A stretch of 64,000 nt of DNA. It comes from Enterobacter cloacae complex sp. R_G8 (GTDB taxonomy: Bacteria; Pseudomonadota; Gammaproteobacteria; Enterobacterales; Enterobacteriaceae). Positions 52,339-61,365 of the stretch are shown piece by piece. The position numbers and the translations under genes are program-made. Numbering within the stretch: the stretch's first letter is position 1; each line of letters opens with the position of its first letter. The stretch lies in contig NZ_CP102246.1 of assembly GCF_024599795.1 (NCBI RefSeq), forward strand, positions 3,844,001 to 3,908,000, given 5' to 3'. The notes beneath the pieces are model-generated. The model made no database searches, had not been told where the DNA came from, and saw only the letters and a list, made by a program, of their open reading frames with translations.

Positions 52339-54522
52339 TTAGAACTCGTAGCCAACCGAGACCTTAAAGGTACGCGGTTCGCCCTGCGTGATGTAGGTGC
52401 CGGAATCGTCAACGCTGGACCAGTAGTTTTCGTTGGTCACGTTGTCGATGCCCGCGCGCACCGTCATCTGGTTTTCATTGTGGTTCACCGCGAAGCGATA
52501 GCGCATGCCCAGATCCAGCGTGGTATAGCTGTCGAGCTTTTTGCTGTTCGCGAGATCGGCGTACTGCGTGCCGGAGTGGTTGACGCGGGCGGTAGCCGTC
52601 AGGCCCTCAATCGGTTTGATGTCGTACTCTGCGCCCAGCACGGCGTAGAAGTTCGGGACACCAATGGCATCGTTGCCCTGATTCACGCCGTTTTTGGTTT
52701 TGGTCAACTCGGCCTGCAGCCAGGTGGCGCTGGCGTTCAGACGCATCCCAAGCATTGGCTCGCCGAAGACGTTCAGCTCCACGCCACGGTTACGCTGTTC
52801 AGCGTCCAGGCCGTAGTGACCGCTGTCGTCGAGGATCGCCGACGGCATTTTGATCTCAAACAGCGCCAGGGAGCCGCCCACGCGGCCAAAGTCCGCCTTC
52901 ACACCCACTTCATTCTGCTTAGAGTGAACGATACCGGTGCTCTGGCCATAGTTCGTCGCCGTGTTAGGTGCGGTTTTACCCGGCTGTAGCGCCTCGGTGT
53001 GGTTGGCGTAAAGGGAAATTTCCTCCCACGGTTTATAGACCACACCGTAGGTTGGCATCCAGCGGCTGCCGTCAAAACCGTCCGCGTCGTTTTCCGCACC
53101 GGTAATTTTGTTGTACCCGCGAATGACCACTTTCTGATGACGTGCGCCGGCGGTAAACAGCAGCTTGTCATCCAGCATGCCCAGGGTATCGCTCAGCAGC
53201 CAGCCCTGAGTGCGGGTGCGCCCGCTGGTCAGCGGATCGCTGTATTTGCCGCCAGAGCCGTTGAAGTTGGAGCTGTCCGGCATCGGGACGCCGGTGTTGT
53301 GGTAGATATTAGTGGTCGGGTTATCCGCCGTCGCCGACATTTTCCAGGCGATTTTTTCGTTTTTGGTCATCGCGGAGTACCCCACGTTGACCTTGTGCGA
53401 GACAAAGCCAGTATTGAAGTGACCGCGGATCCCCGCCATGCCGCTGACGGAATCGCTGATACGGTTGGTATCGAGACGGCTGACCACGGCCTTACCGCTC
53501 TTGTCCACCAGCTTCGGTGCGCTGTAGATCCCTTCTTCGTGCGCATGCTGCGCGCCAAGGCCGGTATAGGCCGTCCAGTTGTCAGTGATGTCGTACTCGC
53601 TGCGCCACATCCCGAACTCGTTTTCAATGTTGCTGTAAGCCCATTTCTGCGAGAAGTTACGATCGTTTTTCGGTGGCTCCGGCACAAAATCCACGCCGGA
53701 AATATTGACGCTGGTCGGACTGCCGTGGAAGGTCTTCTTCTGATAGCCCATATCCAGGGAAGTACGGAAGTTGTCGCCTTTATAATCCAGACCGGTGGAG
53801 AGCAGCGTGGTGCGACGGCGGTCGTTCGGCACACCGGTTTCCCCTTCCCGGTGAACCAGGTTCACGCGCGCGCCGAACTGGTCGTTGTCGCCAAAGCGAC
53901 GGCCCGCATCGAGGGTGGTACCAATCTGTGAATCGGAGGTGTAGTCCACGCCCACTTTCGCCTGCGGCGTATCGCCCGCATGTTTTGGCTCGAGGTTGAT
54001 CATCCCGCCCACGCCAGAGCTTGCCGCGCCGTTCATCAGCGAGTTTGCCCCTTTGAAAATCTCAATGCGGTCGACCATCTGGGCATCCACCACCTGACGC
54101 GGCAATACGCCGGACAGCCCGCCAAAGGTCATGTCGTCGCCGTCAAACTTCAGGCCGCGAATACGGAAGGTTTCGGCGCTATTACCGTAGCCCTGAACGT
54201 ACTGCACGCCCGCATCGTTGGCGACCACATCAGCAATGGTTTTCGCCTGCTGATCTTCCACCAGCTTCGAGGTGTAGCTGATGATATTAAACGGCACATC
54301 CATGGCGTTCTGCTGACCGAGCATCCCCATACGGCCGCCGTTTGCCACCTGACCGTCCAGGAAAGCGGGCACCAGCTGGTCGCCGCCGGGTTTGAAATCG
54401 CTTCCGGCTGCAGACTGGACCACCATGGTGTCTTCTGGTTTCGCGTCTGCTGCCAAAGCAGCGTGCGTCACTGTGCTAACGGCAAGCGCCAGCAATGTTT
54501 TATGCATTTTGGTGTTGTTCAT
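52339..54522 (-). CDS. TonB-dependent siderophore receptor
   Basis: A 727-residue outer-membrane receptor. A signal peptide (to ALAAD) is followed by a TonB box-like EDTMVV, then a plug domain (about 70-190: IADVVANDAGVQYVQGYGNS, FRIRGLKFDG, VDRIEIFKGANSLMNG, GVGGMINLEPK) and a 22-strand barrel ending in aromatic Phe (VSVGYEF). The sequence fits ferrichrome/ferrioxamine-type receptors more than catecholate ones such as FepA. Its promoter overlaps a weak Fur-like site. Siderophore unknown. Confidence 0.85.
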   Translation of the reverse strand: MNNTKMHKTLLALAVSTVTHAALAADAKPEDTMVVQSAAGSDFKPGGDQLVPAFLDGQVANGGRMGMLGQQNAMDVPFNIISYTSKLVEDQQAKTIADVVANDAGVQYVQGYGNSAETFRIRGLKFDGDDMTFGGLSGVLPRQVVDAQMVDRIEIFKGANSLMNGAASSGVGGMINLEPKHAGDTPQAKVGVDYTSDSQIGTTLDAGRRFGDNDQFGARVNLVHREGETGVPNDRRRTTLLSTGLDYKGDNFRTSLDMGYQKKTFHGSPTSVNISGVDFVPEPPKNDRNFSQKWAYSNIENEFGMWRSEYDITDNWTAYTGLGAQHAHEEGIYSAPKLVDKSGKAVVSRLDTNRISDSVSGMAGIRGHFNTGFVSHKVNVGYSAMTKNEKIAWKMSATADNPTTNIYHNTGVPMPDSSNFNGSGGKYSDPLTSGRTRTQGWLLSDTLGMLDDKLLFTAGARHQKVVIRGYNKITGAENDADGFDGSRWMPTYGVVYKPWEEISLYANHTEALQPGKTAPNTATNYGQSTGIVHSKQNEVGVKADFGRVGGSLALFEIKMPSAILDDSGHYGLDAEQRNRGVELNVFGEPMLGMRLNASATWLQAELTKTKNGVNQGNDAIGVPNFYAVLGAEYDIKPIEGLTATARVNHSGTQYADLANSKKLDSYTTLDLGMRYRFAVNHNENQMTVRAGIDNVTNENYWSSVDDSGTYITQGEPRTFKVSVGYEF

Positions 54523-54552
54523 AATTAACTCATTAAACGTGCGCGCAAAAAT

Positions 54553-54628
54553 GGCCCGTCGTCGGGCCTTAGAAGGATGTTATAAGCAATGCAAATGAGA
54601 ACTATACGCATTATATATACGTTAGCAA
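54553..54628 (-). promoter_or_regulatory. Receptor promoter, Fur-like site and leader hairpin
   Basis: On the minus strand, -35 TTGCTA (54623-54628) and -10 TATAGT (54601-54606) are 16 bp apart. TGAGAACTATACGCA (54596-54610, plus strand) matches 9 of 14 positions of the 7-1-7 Fur pattern and covers the -10 box. The 5' leader carries a GGCCCG-TCGT-CGGGCC hairpin (54553-54568) near the start codon. Confidence 0.5.
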
Positions 54629-54713
54629 GTGTAACCGCGCGTATCTGCCTGAGAAAATGGGTTAAACGAAGCCGGGGGAACGGAGAAGGGTTACAGCGGG
54701 AAAACGTAACGCA

Positions 54714-54739
54714 CAACCACCCCGGATCCGGGGTGGTTG
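54714..54739. terminator. Long GC-rich hairpin after the YdgH/BhsA-like gene
   Basis: CAACCACCCCGGATCCGGGG followed by TGGTTG is a perfect palindromic hairpin beginning 8 bp after the stop of the 91-residue gene. On the plus strand ATTATTTTTT follows. It should end transcription of the small gene. Confidence 0.6.
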
Positions 54740-54746
54740 CAGGGCA

Positions 54747-55022
54747 TTATTTTTTCTTGTAAATATCGGCGGTGCCGTGAATTTTGTTGTTGGTATTACC
54801 AGACGTGAGCACCAGGACATCGGCACCTTCTTTGTCTGCTTTTTCAATTAATTCTTTCTTCGCATCATCAATGGAGACTTCATTTGAAGTGCTGACTGTA
54901 CCGATTTTTTCATACTGCGATTCGACTTTCTCGAAATCATTTTTCGTCAGCAGTTCAGCGGCAAAGGCATTGGTGGTAAACAGAAACGCTGTTCCCAGCA
55001 AAATAGCAGTCGTCTTTTTCAT
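54747..55022 (-). CDS. YdgH/BhsA/McbA-like periplasmic protein (DUF1471)
   Basis: A 91-residue secreted protein. Signal peptide [21 protein letters not shown] is followed by [60 protein letters not shown] and a short tail (IYKKK), the standard DUF1471 fold. Relatives respond to oxidative, acid or copper stress and affect biofilms. It is monocistronic between two terminator hairpins. Confidence 0.88.
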   Translation of the reverse strand: MKKTTAILLGTAFLFTTNAFAAELLTKNDFEKVESQYEKIGTVSTSNEVSIDDAKKELIEKADKEGADVLVLTSGNTNNKIHGTADIYKKK

Positions 55023-55056
55023 AACCTTTTTTCCTTGAGATTAATCAGCAACTACG

Positions 55057-55084
55057 AAAAACCTCACACATAATGGTGAGGTTT
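55057..55084 (-). terminator. Intrinsic terminator of the sfuABC-type operon
   Basis: AAAACCTCAC (55057-55066) pairs with GTGAGGTTTT (55075-55084) across an 8-base loop and is followed by T residues on the minus strand. It lies between the ATPase stop (55173) and the start of the small periplasmic gene (55022). Confidence 0.75.
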
Positions 55085-55172
55085 TATGAGCATGGTAGAG
55101 AATCTCAGGAAATGCCACACGATAAGGAAAATTCTTTTATAACAACCCGTTGTATTAAATTACTAACGAACA

Positions 55173-56204
55173 TTAAGAATATTCAAAAACGCGCGCCGTA
55201 CCAGCAATATCAATACGCACCGCCGCGCCCGGGTTCCATCCAGGCTGGCTGACGGTTTTCAGGGTAATCGGCTCCGTTTGCCCGGCTAACGCCAGCGTGA
55301 GCGTGGACAACTGGCCGGTGAAATCCACATCCACAATCGACACCGGGCTTTCGTGCGCCGCGCATGCCGTCACGCGCAGTTGCTCGGGACGCAACATCAC
55401 TCTGCCCTGCCCCGTCGCCTGGGCGTTGTCCGTGGGCACCTCGCCCAGCGCACACTGCGCATAACCGCTGGCGAGTTGTGCCGGCAGGATCACCGCATCT
55501 CCCAGAAACAGCGCTGTCTCTTCGTCCACAGGCTGAGAGTAGACCTGATAAGGGGTACCGACCTGAGTGAAACGCCCGGATCGCATGACCGCCACCTGCG
55601 TGGCAAAGGACAACGCTTCGTTTTGATCGTGGGTGACCAGGATCGAGGCCACCCCCGCTTCCGCCAGCAGATCGGCCGTCGCTTTACGCGTCATGGCGCG
55701 CAGGCCGGTATCCAGTGCCGAGAAGGGTTCATCCAGCAGCATCAGAGAGGGACGCTGCGCCAGCGCACGGGCGAGCGCCACGCGCTGCTGCTGGCCGCCG
55801 GAAATCTCATGCGGCCAGTGCGTGGCGAGTTGTCTGTCAAGCGAGACCATCTCCATCAGTGCTTCCACGCGCTGGCGCTTCTCGTGGCGGGTACCGTCTA
55901 ATCCCCAGGCAATGTTGTCTGCCACATTAAGATGCGGGAAGAGCGCCCCCTCCTGAGGAACAAAGCCAATTTTACGCAGATGCGCGGGAATAAAGTTGTT
56001 CTGATCGAACAGGGTTCGGCCCTGCATCACGATCCGTCCGCTATCCGGCGTTTCGAACCCGGCAAGGATACGCAGCAGCGTGGTTTTACCCGACCCTGAC
56101 GGCCCGACAATCGCCGTCCGGCTTCCCGGCGCAACGCTCAGGTTTAAGCTGTCGAGCACCTGCGCATCGGAAAACGATTTAGAAATGGACGTTAATTCAA
56201 GCAT
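55173..56204 (-). CDS. sfuC: Ferric-iron ABC transporter ATPase (SfuC/FbpC type)
   Basis: A 343-residue ABC ATPase. Walker A is GPSGSGKTT, the signature is ISGGQQQRV and Walker B is LMLLDEPFSALD, followed by VTHDQ. The C-terminal TOBE-like region from about 240 (VMLRPEQLRV) is typical of FbpC/PotA/MalK-type proteins. ATG 56204 is adjacent to the permease stop (TGA 56206-56208). It powers ferric-iron import with the next two gene products. Confidence 0.88.
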   Translation of the reverse strand: MLELTSISKSFSDAQVLDSLNLSVAPGSRTAIVGPSGSGKTTLLRILAGFETPDSGRIVMQGRTLFDQNNFIPAHLRKIGFVPQEGALFPHLNVADNIAWGLDGTRHEKRQRVEALMEMVSLDRQLATHWPHEISGGQQQRVALARALAQRPSLMLLDEPFSALDTGLRAMTRKATADLLAEAGVASILVTHDQNEALSFATQVAVMRSGRFTQVGTPYQVYSQPVDEETALFLGDAVILPAQLASGYAQCALGEVPTDNAQATGQGRVMLRPEQLRVTACAAHESPVSIVDVDFTGQLSTLTLALAGQTEPITLKTVSQPGWNPGAAVRIDIAGTARVFEYS

Positions 56205-56205
56205 C

Positions 56206-57780
56206 TCATAGCCCTGCAATTTTTTTAGACTGCATATAAAGAATGGCGGTCAGCGGAAGTGAAATCAAAATCATCAACATGGCGTAAGGTGCAGCGGCAA
56301 CATAATCGATCTCGCTGGTCAGCGCCCAGAAACCGGTGGACAGCGTGCGCGTTCCCAGCGGGGAGAGCAGCAGCGTCGCCGTCAATTCGTTACTGACGCC
56401 AAGAAAGACCAGCGCCGCCCCTGCCGCCGCACCGGGCGCGGCCAGCCGCATGGTGACGCTCCACAATGCCTTCGCGGGCGTGCTGCCCAGACTGCGCGCC
56501 ACGTTTTCGAGCTCCACCGGCGCCTGCGCAATCCCGGCCCGCAGGTTAATGAGCGCACGGGGCATAAACATCAGCAGATAAGCCAGGAACAGCGTAATTT
56601 CGGTCTGATAAATCGGGCGTGCATAGTGAATGGTGACCGTGACCAGCGCGAGGGCGGTGACGATCCCCGGCAACGAACTGGTGATGTAAATACACCCTTC
56701 CAGCATCCGGAAAATGCGGTGCGGGTAACGAATACCGAGCCAGGCGATGGGAATGACACAGGCGGTGGTCAGCAGCGCGCCGCCCACGCCGAGCATCAGC
56801 GTCTGGCGCAGCGAGTGCCAGAGATCGGCGCTCATCCAGTTCTGTACGCCGCCAAGCCATATCCAGCGACACAGCACAATGAGCGGTACGCCCAGCGCCA
56901 GCACAATCAGCACGAGGAAAAACAGCTGGCCCAACGCCGCTGCAACAGGCTTCAGCGGCCAGCGCGTCTGTTCACGTGCCGCCCCTGCGCCGATGCGCGC
57001 ATAGCGGGCTTTCCCGCGGGTGACCCCTTCCAGCAGCAAGATGGCCAGACAGCATAGCGCCAGCACACCCGCCAGCATATTTGCCGCCGGGCCACTGAAT
57101 GTCGACTGGAACTGGTCGTAAATGGCGGTGGTGAAGGTATCAAAGCGGATCATCACGTACAGGCCATATTCCGCCAGCAGATGCAGCGCCACAAGCAGCG
57201 CACCGCCGCAAATCGCGAGCTTAAGCTGCGGTAACACCACGCGAAAAAAGACCCGCCACGGCGGCGTGCCGAGCGAAGCGGCAACATCTTCAAGCGTTGG
57301 ATCAAGACGGCGCAACACCGCCGCCACGGGCATATAGATAAACGGGTAGTAGGCTAACACGGAGAGAAACACGCCCGCAGAAAGCCCATGCATGGAAGAC
57401 ACCACGCTCACCCAGGCGTAGCTTTGTACGAACGCAGGAATAGCCAGCGGGGCCACCGCCAGCGCAGACCACATCCCCCGCCCGGCGAGCTGAGTACGTT
57501 CCGTCAGCCAGGCTATCGCCACGCCGGTGACGATACAGAGTGGCACCGCTAAGGCCGTCAGCCACAGCGTGTTGCTGAGCAGTTCAGCAACACGCGGGCG
57601 GAACACCAGCGCCTTAATGGTTTCCCAGCCCGTCTCAATGCCTATGGCAATGATAAAGCCCAAAGGCAGAAGCGCCATTAATGAAAACAGGACAGCTAAC
57701 GCAACCATCGGCAGCGCAGGACGCCTGCGGGCAGGCTCCCGCACTCTGTTTTTGCCGATGTCGAGACTCAGACCAGACAT
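56206..57780 (-). CDS. sfuB: Ferric-iron ABC transporter permease (SfuB/FbpB type)
   Basis: A 524-residue fused permease with 12 transmembrane helices, two homologous halves as in SfuB, FbpB and HitB. Each half carries an EAA-type coupling loop: [20 protein letters not shown] in the first and [20 protein letters not shown] in the second. It forms the inner-membrane path for Fe3+ and should bind two copies of the ATPase. It follows the binding-protein gene after 24 bp. Confidence 0.9.
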   Translation of the reverse strand: MSGLSLDIGKNRVREPARRRPALPMVALAVLFSLMALLPLGFIIAIGIETGWETIKALVFRPRVAELLSNTLWLTALAVPLCIVTGVAIAWLTERTQLAGRGMWSALAVAPLAIPAFVQSYAWVSVVSSMHGLSAGVFLSVLAYYPFIYMPVAAVLRRLDPTLEDVAASLGTPPWRVFFRVVLPQLKLAICGGALLVALHLLAEYGLYVMIRFDTFTTAIYDQFQSTFSGPAANMLAGVLALCCLAILLLEGVTRGKARYARIGAGAAREQTRWPLKPVAAALGQLFFLVLIVLALGVPLIVLCRWIWLGGVQNWMSADLWHSLRQTLMLGVGGALLTTACVIPIAWLGIRYPHRIFRMLEGCIYITSSLPGIVTALALVTVTIHYARPIYQTEITLFLAYLLMFMPRALINLRAGIAQAPVELENVARSLGSTPAKALWSVTMRLAAPGAAAGAALVFLGVSNELTATLLLSPLGTRTLSTGFWALTSEIDYVAAAPYAMLMILISLPLTAILYMQSKKIAGL

Positions 57781-57804
57781 AGGACGTTCACTTTACTCTC
57801 AGGA

Positions 57805-58821
57805 TCACAGCAGGCCAGCTTGCGTCATCAGCTCGATAACTTTTTTACTGTTAAGCGTGGAAGGTTCTACTTTCGGTGCATCCAGCTCGTTCAGCGGCAC
57901 CAGTTTCGGGTTAGAGGCCGCGTTCACGCCCACCGCATATTCGAAGGCGTTGTTGGTGCGCAGGCTCTCCTGACCTTCTTTGCCGGTGATGTATTTGATG
58001 AAGGCCTGAGCCTGCGCTTTGTGTTTGCTGGACGCCAGCACGCCGCCGCCAGAGAGGCTAACAAAGGCGCCCGGATCCTGGTGTTTAAAGTAGTAGAGCT
58101 TAGTGTTTTTGCTGTTTTCACCCGTTTTGGACTGATCGACAAAACGGTAGTAGTGATAAATCACCCCGCCATCAATCTGACCGGCGTTAACGGCTTTCAT
58201 CACCGTGCTGTTGCCTTTATAGGCAACGAAATTGGCTTTCATCGCTTTGAGCCACTCAAGGGTGGCCTGCTCGCCTTTCAGGGCCAGCATTGCGCTGACG
58301 ATCGCCTGGAAATCGGCACCTGACGGAGAAGCAGCCCAGCGGCCTTTCCACTCGGGTTTAGCAAGATCCATCAGCGATTTTGGCAGTTGCTGCTCGCTCA
58401 GTTTTTCCGGGTTATAGACAAACACCGTGCTGCGAGCGGCAATCCCGATCCAGCGGCCGTGTGCCGGGCGATATTCCGCTGGTACCTGCTTTAATGTCTC
58501 TGCATCTAATGGCGCAAACAGTTTGGCGTTATCAACCAGCACCATTGACGGCGAGTTTTCAGTTAAAAATACATCCGCAGGCGATGCGCTGCCTTCCTGC
58601 ACCAGCTGGTTGCCCAGCTCGCTGTCATCGCCATTACGCAACGTGACCTTAATACCCGTTTCTTTGGTAAAACCGTCTACCCACGACTTCACCAGATTTT
58701 CATGCTGCGCGTTATAAACAACGATACCTTCGTTGTTATCAGCGGCAACCGATTGATTTGAAAGGAAAATCGATGAAGACAACAGGGCAAGCGAGAAGCA
58801 TGACAGCAGGCGAGAATTCAT
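57805..58821 (-). CDS. sfuA: Periplasmic ferric-iron binding protein (SfuA/FbpA type)
   Basis: A 338-residue binding protein, same length and nearly the same sequence as Serratia SfuA. After a signal peptide (to SVAA), the mature protein has GIVVYNAQHENLVKSWVDGF, where His/Glu take part in Fe3+ binding, and VIYHYYRFVDQ, whose adjacent Tyr residues are iron ligands. ATG 58821 is preferred because AAGGA lies 7 bases upstream; an ATG two codons earlier and a longer opening lack support. It is first in the operon and preceded by a strong Fur box. Confidence 0.92.
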   Translation of the reverse strand: MNSRLLSCFSLALLSSSIFLSNQSVAADNNEGIVVYNAQHENLVKSWVDGFTKETGIKVTLRNGDDSELGNQLVQEGSASPADVFLTENSPSMVLVDNAKLFAPLDAETLKQVPAEYRPAHGRWIGIAARSTVFVYNPEKLSEQQLPKSLMDLAKPEWKGRWAASPSGADFQAIVSAMLALKGEQATLEWLKAMKANFVAYKGNSTVMKAVNAGQIDGGVIYHYYRFVDQSKTGENSKNTKLYYFKHQDPGAFVSLSGGGVLASSKHKAQAQAFIKYITGKEGQESLRTNNAFEYAVGVNAASNPKLVPLNELDAPKVEPSTLNSKKVIELMTQAGLL

Positions 58822-58894
58822 GAACATATCCTTAATAGGCCAACGTGATAAACAACAAAGGGCTGTGTGGGAAAGGATTAAAGCATACAACAAC

Positions 58895-58913
58895 GCTAAT
58901 GATAATTACTATC
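58895..58913 (-). promoter_or_regulatory. Fur box upstream of sfuA
   Basis: GCTAATGATAATTACTATC matches the 19-base Fur consensus at 16 positions. It lies 74 bp upstream of the start codon, so the transporter should be repressed in iron-rich conditions. The rest of the 358-bp gap up to the CPBP gene contains only the terminator at 59102-59129. Confidence 0.85.
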
Positions 58914-59101
58914 AATCGAGTTTAGTCGTAAAAGTGTAAAATTCGTTTTTAGCAGATTTTAGAATGATAAAAACCCAAATTTTAATGCGAGATAATTTTT
59001 AGATTAAGAAAACCTTAAGCCTGCCAACAATGAAATTCATTAGCCTTCTATTTATTCTGACGCGAAGGTAAATGTGTTATTCATGCCCCCGGCATATATA
59101 A

Positions 59102-59129
59102 AAAAAGCCCCGATGCTTCGGGGCTTTTT
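59102..59129. terminator. Bidirectional intrinsic terminator
   Basis: AAAAAGCCCCGA pairs with the matching TCGGGGCTTTTT around a 4-base loop, with A and T runs on both sides. It lies 50 bp downstream of the CPBP gene stop and can terminate in both directions. Confidence 0.9.
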
Positions 59130-59179
59130 ATGCTTATCCGGAGGCAGCCAAATTTATAAGGCTACTATTTTAAAAAGCA

Positions 59180-60010
59180 TCACACAGACGCGTGAGGGGC
59201 GTACATCGGATAGGTGAAGAACAATAAATGCACGCAGTTCAGCCCAAAATGGAAGAACGTTGCAACCCAGAGCCTGCCGCTCCACATCCACGCCAGGCCG
59301 TAAATAATACCGGAGAGGCTGGCAAAAATAATCAGCAGTAAACCGCCGCTATAATGCATTAGCCCAAAAATGAGTGAGGCAATCAACAGTGCGACAACAG
59401 GATGCACAATCCGGGACAAGCGCTGCTGCAGATAGCCTCTGAACAAGGCTTCCTCGGCCAAAGAGACGAAGAAAATATTCGCAAGGGCAAATTGAGCAAA
59501 CCATTCTGGCGCATGCGGCTCAATTCTCAGCCCGCCCAACGCAACTGCCAGAAGTAACAGCGCGGGTATCGCCAATACCAATATTCCCCAGCCGACCTTG
59601 CCAGCTTTATAGATGGGTTTTGCTACAAATAACGTTGGCATGCACGTAATTAAAAAGAACGGCACCACTGCCTTGTCCATATTAAAGTACATACTGAACG
59701 GTATGCTTTGCGGACCAACAACGACAGCGTCCAGCACTTTGGGGTTATGGAAGCCTGGGATCGCATGCAAAACCAGGGCAACGGCGATGACCACGCACAG
59801 GCCTTCGACCAGATAAGTATATTTATTATTTTTATTACGTAGCCATTCAACAACAGACCAGCCAATAACGATTAATGCAATCACCAGCAGCGCCGGGGCG
59901 CCAAGAATGCTCTGTTTCCAGCCGAGAAATGCCGTTAACCCCAGCATCAGGTAAGCCAGGCTTTTATTCAGGGAAAGTGCGGCAAGCGAAGTTGCGAGTA
60001 GATACCACAT
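59180..60010 (-). CDS. CPBP-family intramembrane glutamic endopeptidase
   Basis: A 276-residue membrane protein with about eight helices. The CPBP (Abi) motifs are EEALFRGYL (motif 1, Glu-Glu plus Arg), FGLMHYSGG (motif 2 His) and HFGLNCVH (motif 3). These residues line the active site of CAAX-prenyl-protease-like membrane proteases; bacterial members process or degrade membrane proteins, or confer bacteriocin self-immunity. It is monocistronic, bounded by a bidirectional terminator and tRNA-like sequences. Substrate unknown. Confidence 0.82.
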   Translation of the reverse strand: MWYLLATSLAALSLNKSLAYLMLGLTAFLGWKQSILGAPALLVIALIVIGWSVVEWLRNKNNKYTYLVEGLCVVIAVALVLHAIPGFHNPKVLDAVVVGPQSIPFSMYFNMDKAVVPFFLITCMPTLFVAKPIYKAGKVGWGILVLAIPALLLLAVALGGLRIEPHAPEWFAQFALANIFFVSLAEEALFRGYLQQRLSRIVHPVVALLIASLIFGLMHYSGGLLLIIFASLSGIIYGLAWMWSGRLWVATFFHFGLNCVHLLFFTYPMYAPHASV

Positions 60011-60091
60011 AAATGTCCTTCATGATTGGCATGTACAACAGTGAAACGAATGTCGTGCCGGAGGCATCCCGCAGGGAAGCCATAAATAGGG

Positions 60092-60164
60092 TTCCGACTA
60101 CCGGAATCGAACGAGTGACCTACGGATTACACGTCAGTTGCTCTACCTTCTGAGCGAAGTCAGC
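60092..60164 (-). pseudogene. Degenerate tRNA-Thr (UGU)-like sequence
   Basis: On the minus strand it reads GCTGACTTCGCTCAGAAGGT, with a D-arm, an ACTGA stem, a TGT anticodon and TTCGATTCCGGTAGTCGG, closely following E. coli thrU. Defects: residue 33 is G and not the universal T, there is a mismatch in the anticodon stem and another in the T stem, the first acceptor pair is lost, and the 3' end is ACCC in place of ACCA. It is unlikely to be a working tRNA. Confidence 0.7.
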
Positions 60165-60166
60165 GT

Positions 60167-60240
60167 TGGTCCGCCACCGGAGCCTCGAACCCCGTACTAC
60201 AACATCCTGGTTGTCGCTCTTCCCGATGAGCTAGTGGCGG
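60167..60240 (-). pseudogene. tRNA-like sequence with encoded CCA, 74 bases
   Basis: The acceptor CCGCCAC/GTGGCGG is fully paired and followed by ACCA. The D stem GCTC/GAGC and the T arm (CGGGG-TTCGAGG-CTCCG) are intact. The anticodon arm ACAAC-CAGGAT-GTTGT has a loop of 6 bases where 7 are needed and lacks T33, so one base has probably been lost. Original identity is not clear. Confidence 0.65.
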
Positions 60241-60242
60241 TA

Positions 60243-60318
60243 TGGTGGCCCTGACTGTAACTACGCCAATGACCGGTCGATGGCGGAACAAACGTTCTGA
60301 CCGACAGGCTACAGGGCC
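60243..60318 (-). pseudogene. Third tRNA-like sequence, acceptor stem intact, 76 bases
   Basis: GGCCCTG (5') and CAGGGCC (3') pair perfectly and ACCA follows, and total length is tRNA-like. The interior has no canonical D-stem or T-loop: GCCTGTCGGTCAGAAC stands where the D-arm should be. It is the most decayed of a tandem set of three. Confidence 0.5.
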
Positions 60319-60432
60319 GGGTTCAGAATGATACACATCTGGAATTAACCACGCAAATCAGACGGTTAAAAACGGGTACAGAGTGAAGGATCGGTAGCGG
60401 TTGGTCGGTCTGGGGAAGAGTGGGCTGGATTA

Positions 60433-60444
60433 CCCTGTAGGATT
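60433..60444. repeat. att-like 12-bp direct repeat, left copy
   Basis: CCCTGTAGGATT occurs here and at 63988-63999 within the argU 3' end. The interval between them holds phage-derived genes and an integrase remnant next to the tRNA, so the repeat is read as attL/attR of a decayed element. Confidence 0.6.
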
Positions 60445-60798
60445 GAATATTAAAAATCAACTCATTGAAAATGAATTGTATTATCACATTCAATAATCAT
60501 ACATCCCCCATAAAGCCCCCTATTCGTCTGCATGGATACTGCGCCAAGAATCATCACGGGAATCCGTAATCAATTCCAACATTACGCTAACAGCATTTTG
60601 TGAGATGGCATAGTTATGCCAATGCAGCTCGTTAAGAAAAAACACGCATATATACCCAGAAAACGTTGTTCCAGTTGTTCTGGTTGTTCCAGGCGACGAA
60701 ATAGTATGCTTTTAAAAAAGATCCCCTTCATAAAGTGGAACATATAGGGGTAAAAAGTTGTTCCAAATAATGAATCAAGTACAACGGAGGAGGAAAAA
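60445..60798. other. AT-rich leader of the decayed element, with iterated GTTGTTCC
   Basis: No gene is seen. GTTGTTCC occurs at 60665-60672, 60683-60690 and 60757-60764, with a one-base variant GTTGTTCT at 60674-60681; the first three are 9 bp apart. A complementary GGAACA lies at 60737. Such iterated sites upstream of an AlpA-type gene are probably regulator-binding sites. Confidence 0.5.
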
Positions 60799-61050
60799 AT
60801 GAAACGAGCGGTTGGGAAGAAAGAGCTTCTAACTATAGTGCCTTTGTCACTGAGCACTATCTACAGGCTGGAAAAGAATGGAGGATTTCCGAAGCGTTGG
60901 TACATTACGGATGGGCGCTGTGCCTGGAACGCTTAAGAGGTTGAGCGCTGGCTTGATGAGCGTCAGGCTGCCAACCAAACAGTAAATATTGAACAGGAGG
61001 ATGCATGGCATTCAATGACATTGAGTTCAACGCCATCAAAAAGGAAGTGA
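60799..61050 (+). pseudogene. AlpA-family regulator interrupted by an in-frame TAA
   Basis: GGAGGAGG precedes the ATG. The frame reads MKRAVGKKELLTIVPLSLST, IYRLEKNGGFPKRWYITDGR and CAWNA, then TAA (60934-60936), then continues EVERWLDERQAANQTVNIEQ in the same frame. This is an AlpA-type excisionase/activator (about 65-70 residues) split by one nonsense codon after residue 45, before the last helix. A helix-turn-helix (LSTIYRLEKNGGFPKR) is intact. AlpA proteins activate integrase genes of satellite prophages. Confidence 0.75.
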
Positions 61051-61346
61051 AGCAATTTGTTGAAAGCATTCGACCACCAGTCCACATCCGCTCTGAGCTG
61101 GATATCGTCTACAGCATCAGCGACCAGACTGTAGATATTGGTCAGTTACGACCTGTATGGCGAGGTGAACCAGGTGAAACGCACATTCTTCCAAACGTCA
61201 GAATCAGATACGTCCGCTCACAGGACAGATGGAAACTCTACTGGATGCGCAAGGATTTGAAATGGCATCTATACAGTACTGAGCTTTCGCTGACGGATGC
61301 ACTTGGGCTTGTGCGTGCAGACCCGGATTATTGCTTCTTCGGATGA
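61005..61346 (+). CDS. DUF3024-like small protein
   Basis: A 113-residue protein preceded by CAGGAGG. VSELDIVYSISDQ-type region (SELDIVYSISDQTVDIGQLR), WRGEPGETHILPNVRIRYVR and WKLYWMRKDLKWHLY resemble DUF3024, found in phage-like elements next to AlpA genes. It overlaps the 3' part of the broken AlpA frame. The role is unknown. Confidence 0.65.
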   Translation: MAFNDIEFNAIKKEVKQFVESIRPPVHIRSELDIVYSISDQTVDIGQLRPVWRGEPGETHILPNVRIRYVRSQDRWKLYWMRKDLKWHLYSTELSLTDALGLVRADPDYCFFG

Positions 61347-61365
61347 CGAAAGAGGCATCTGCGTG

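Noticed and set aside
54596..54610. A strong Fur box at the TonB receptor promoter
   Set aside because: Only 9 of 14 positions fit the 7-1-7 pattern, so it is reported as weak and not as certain regulation.
60092..60318. Three functional tRNA genes
   Set aside because: Anticodon arms are defective (missing T33, 6-base loop, or no recognisable arm), so they are listed as remnants.
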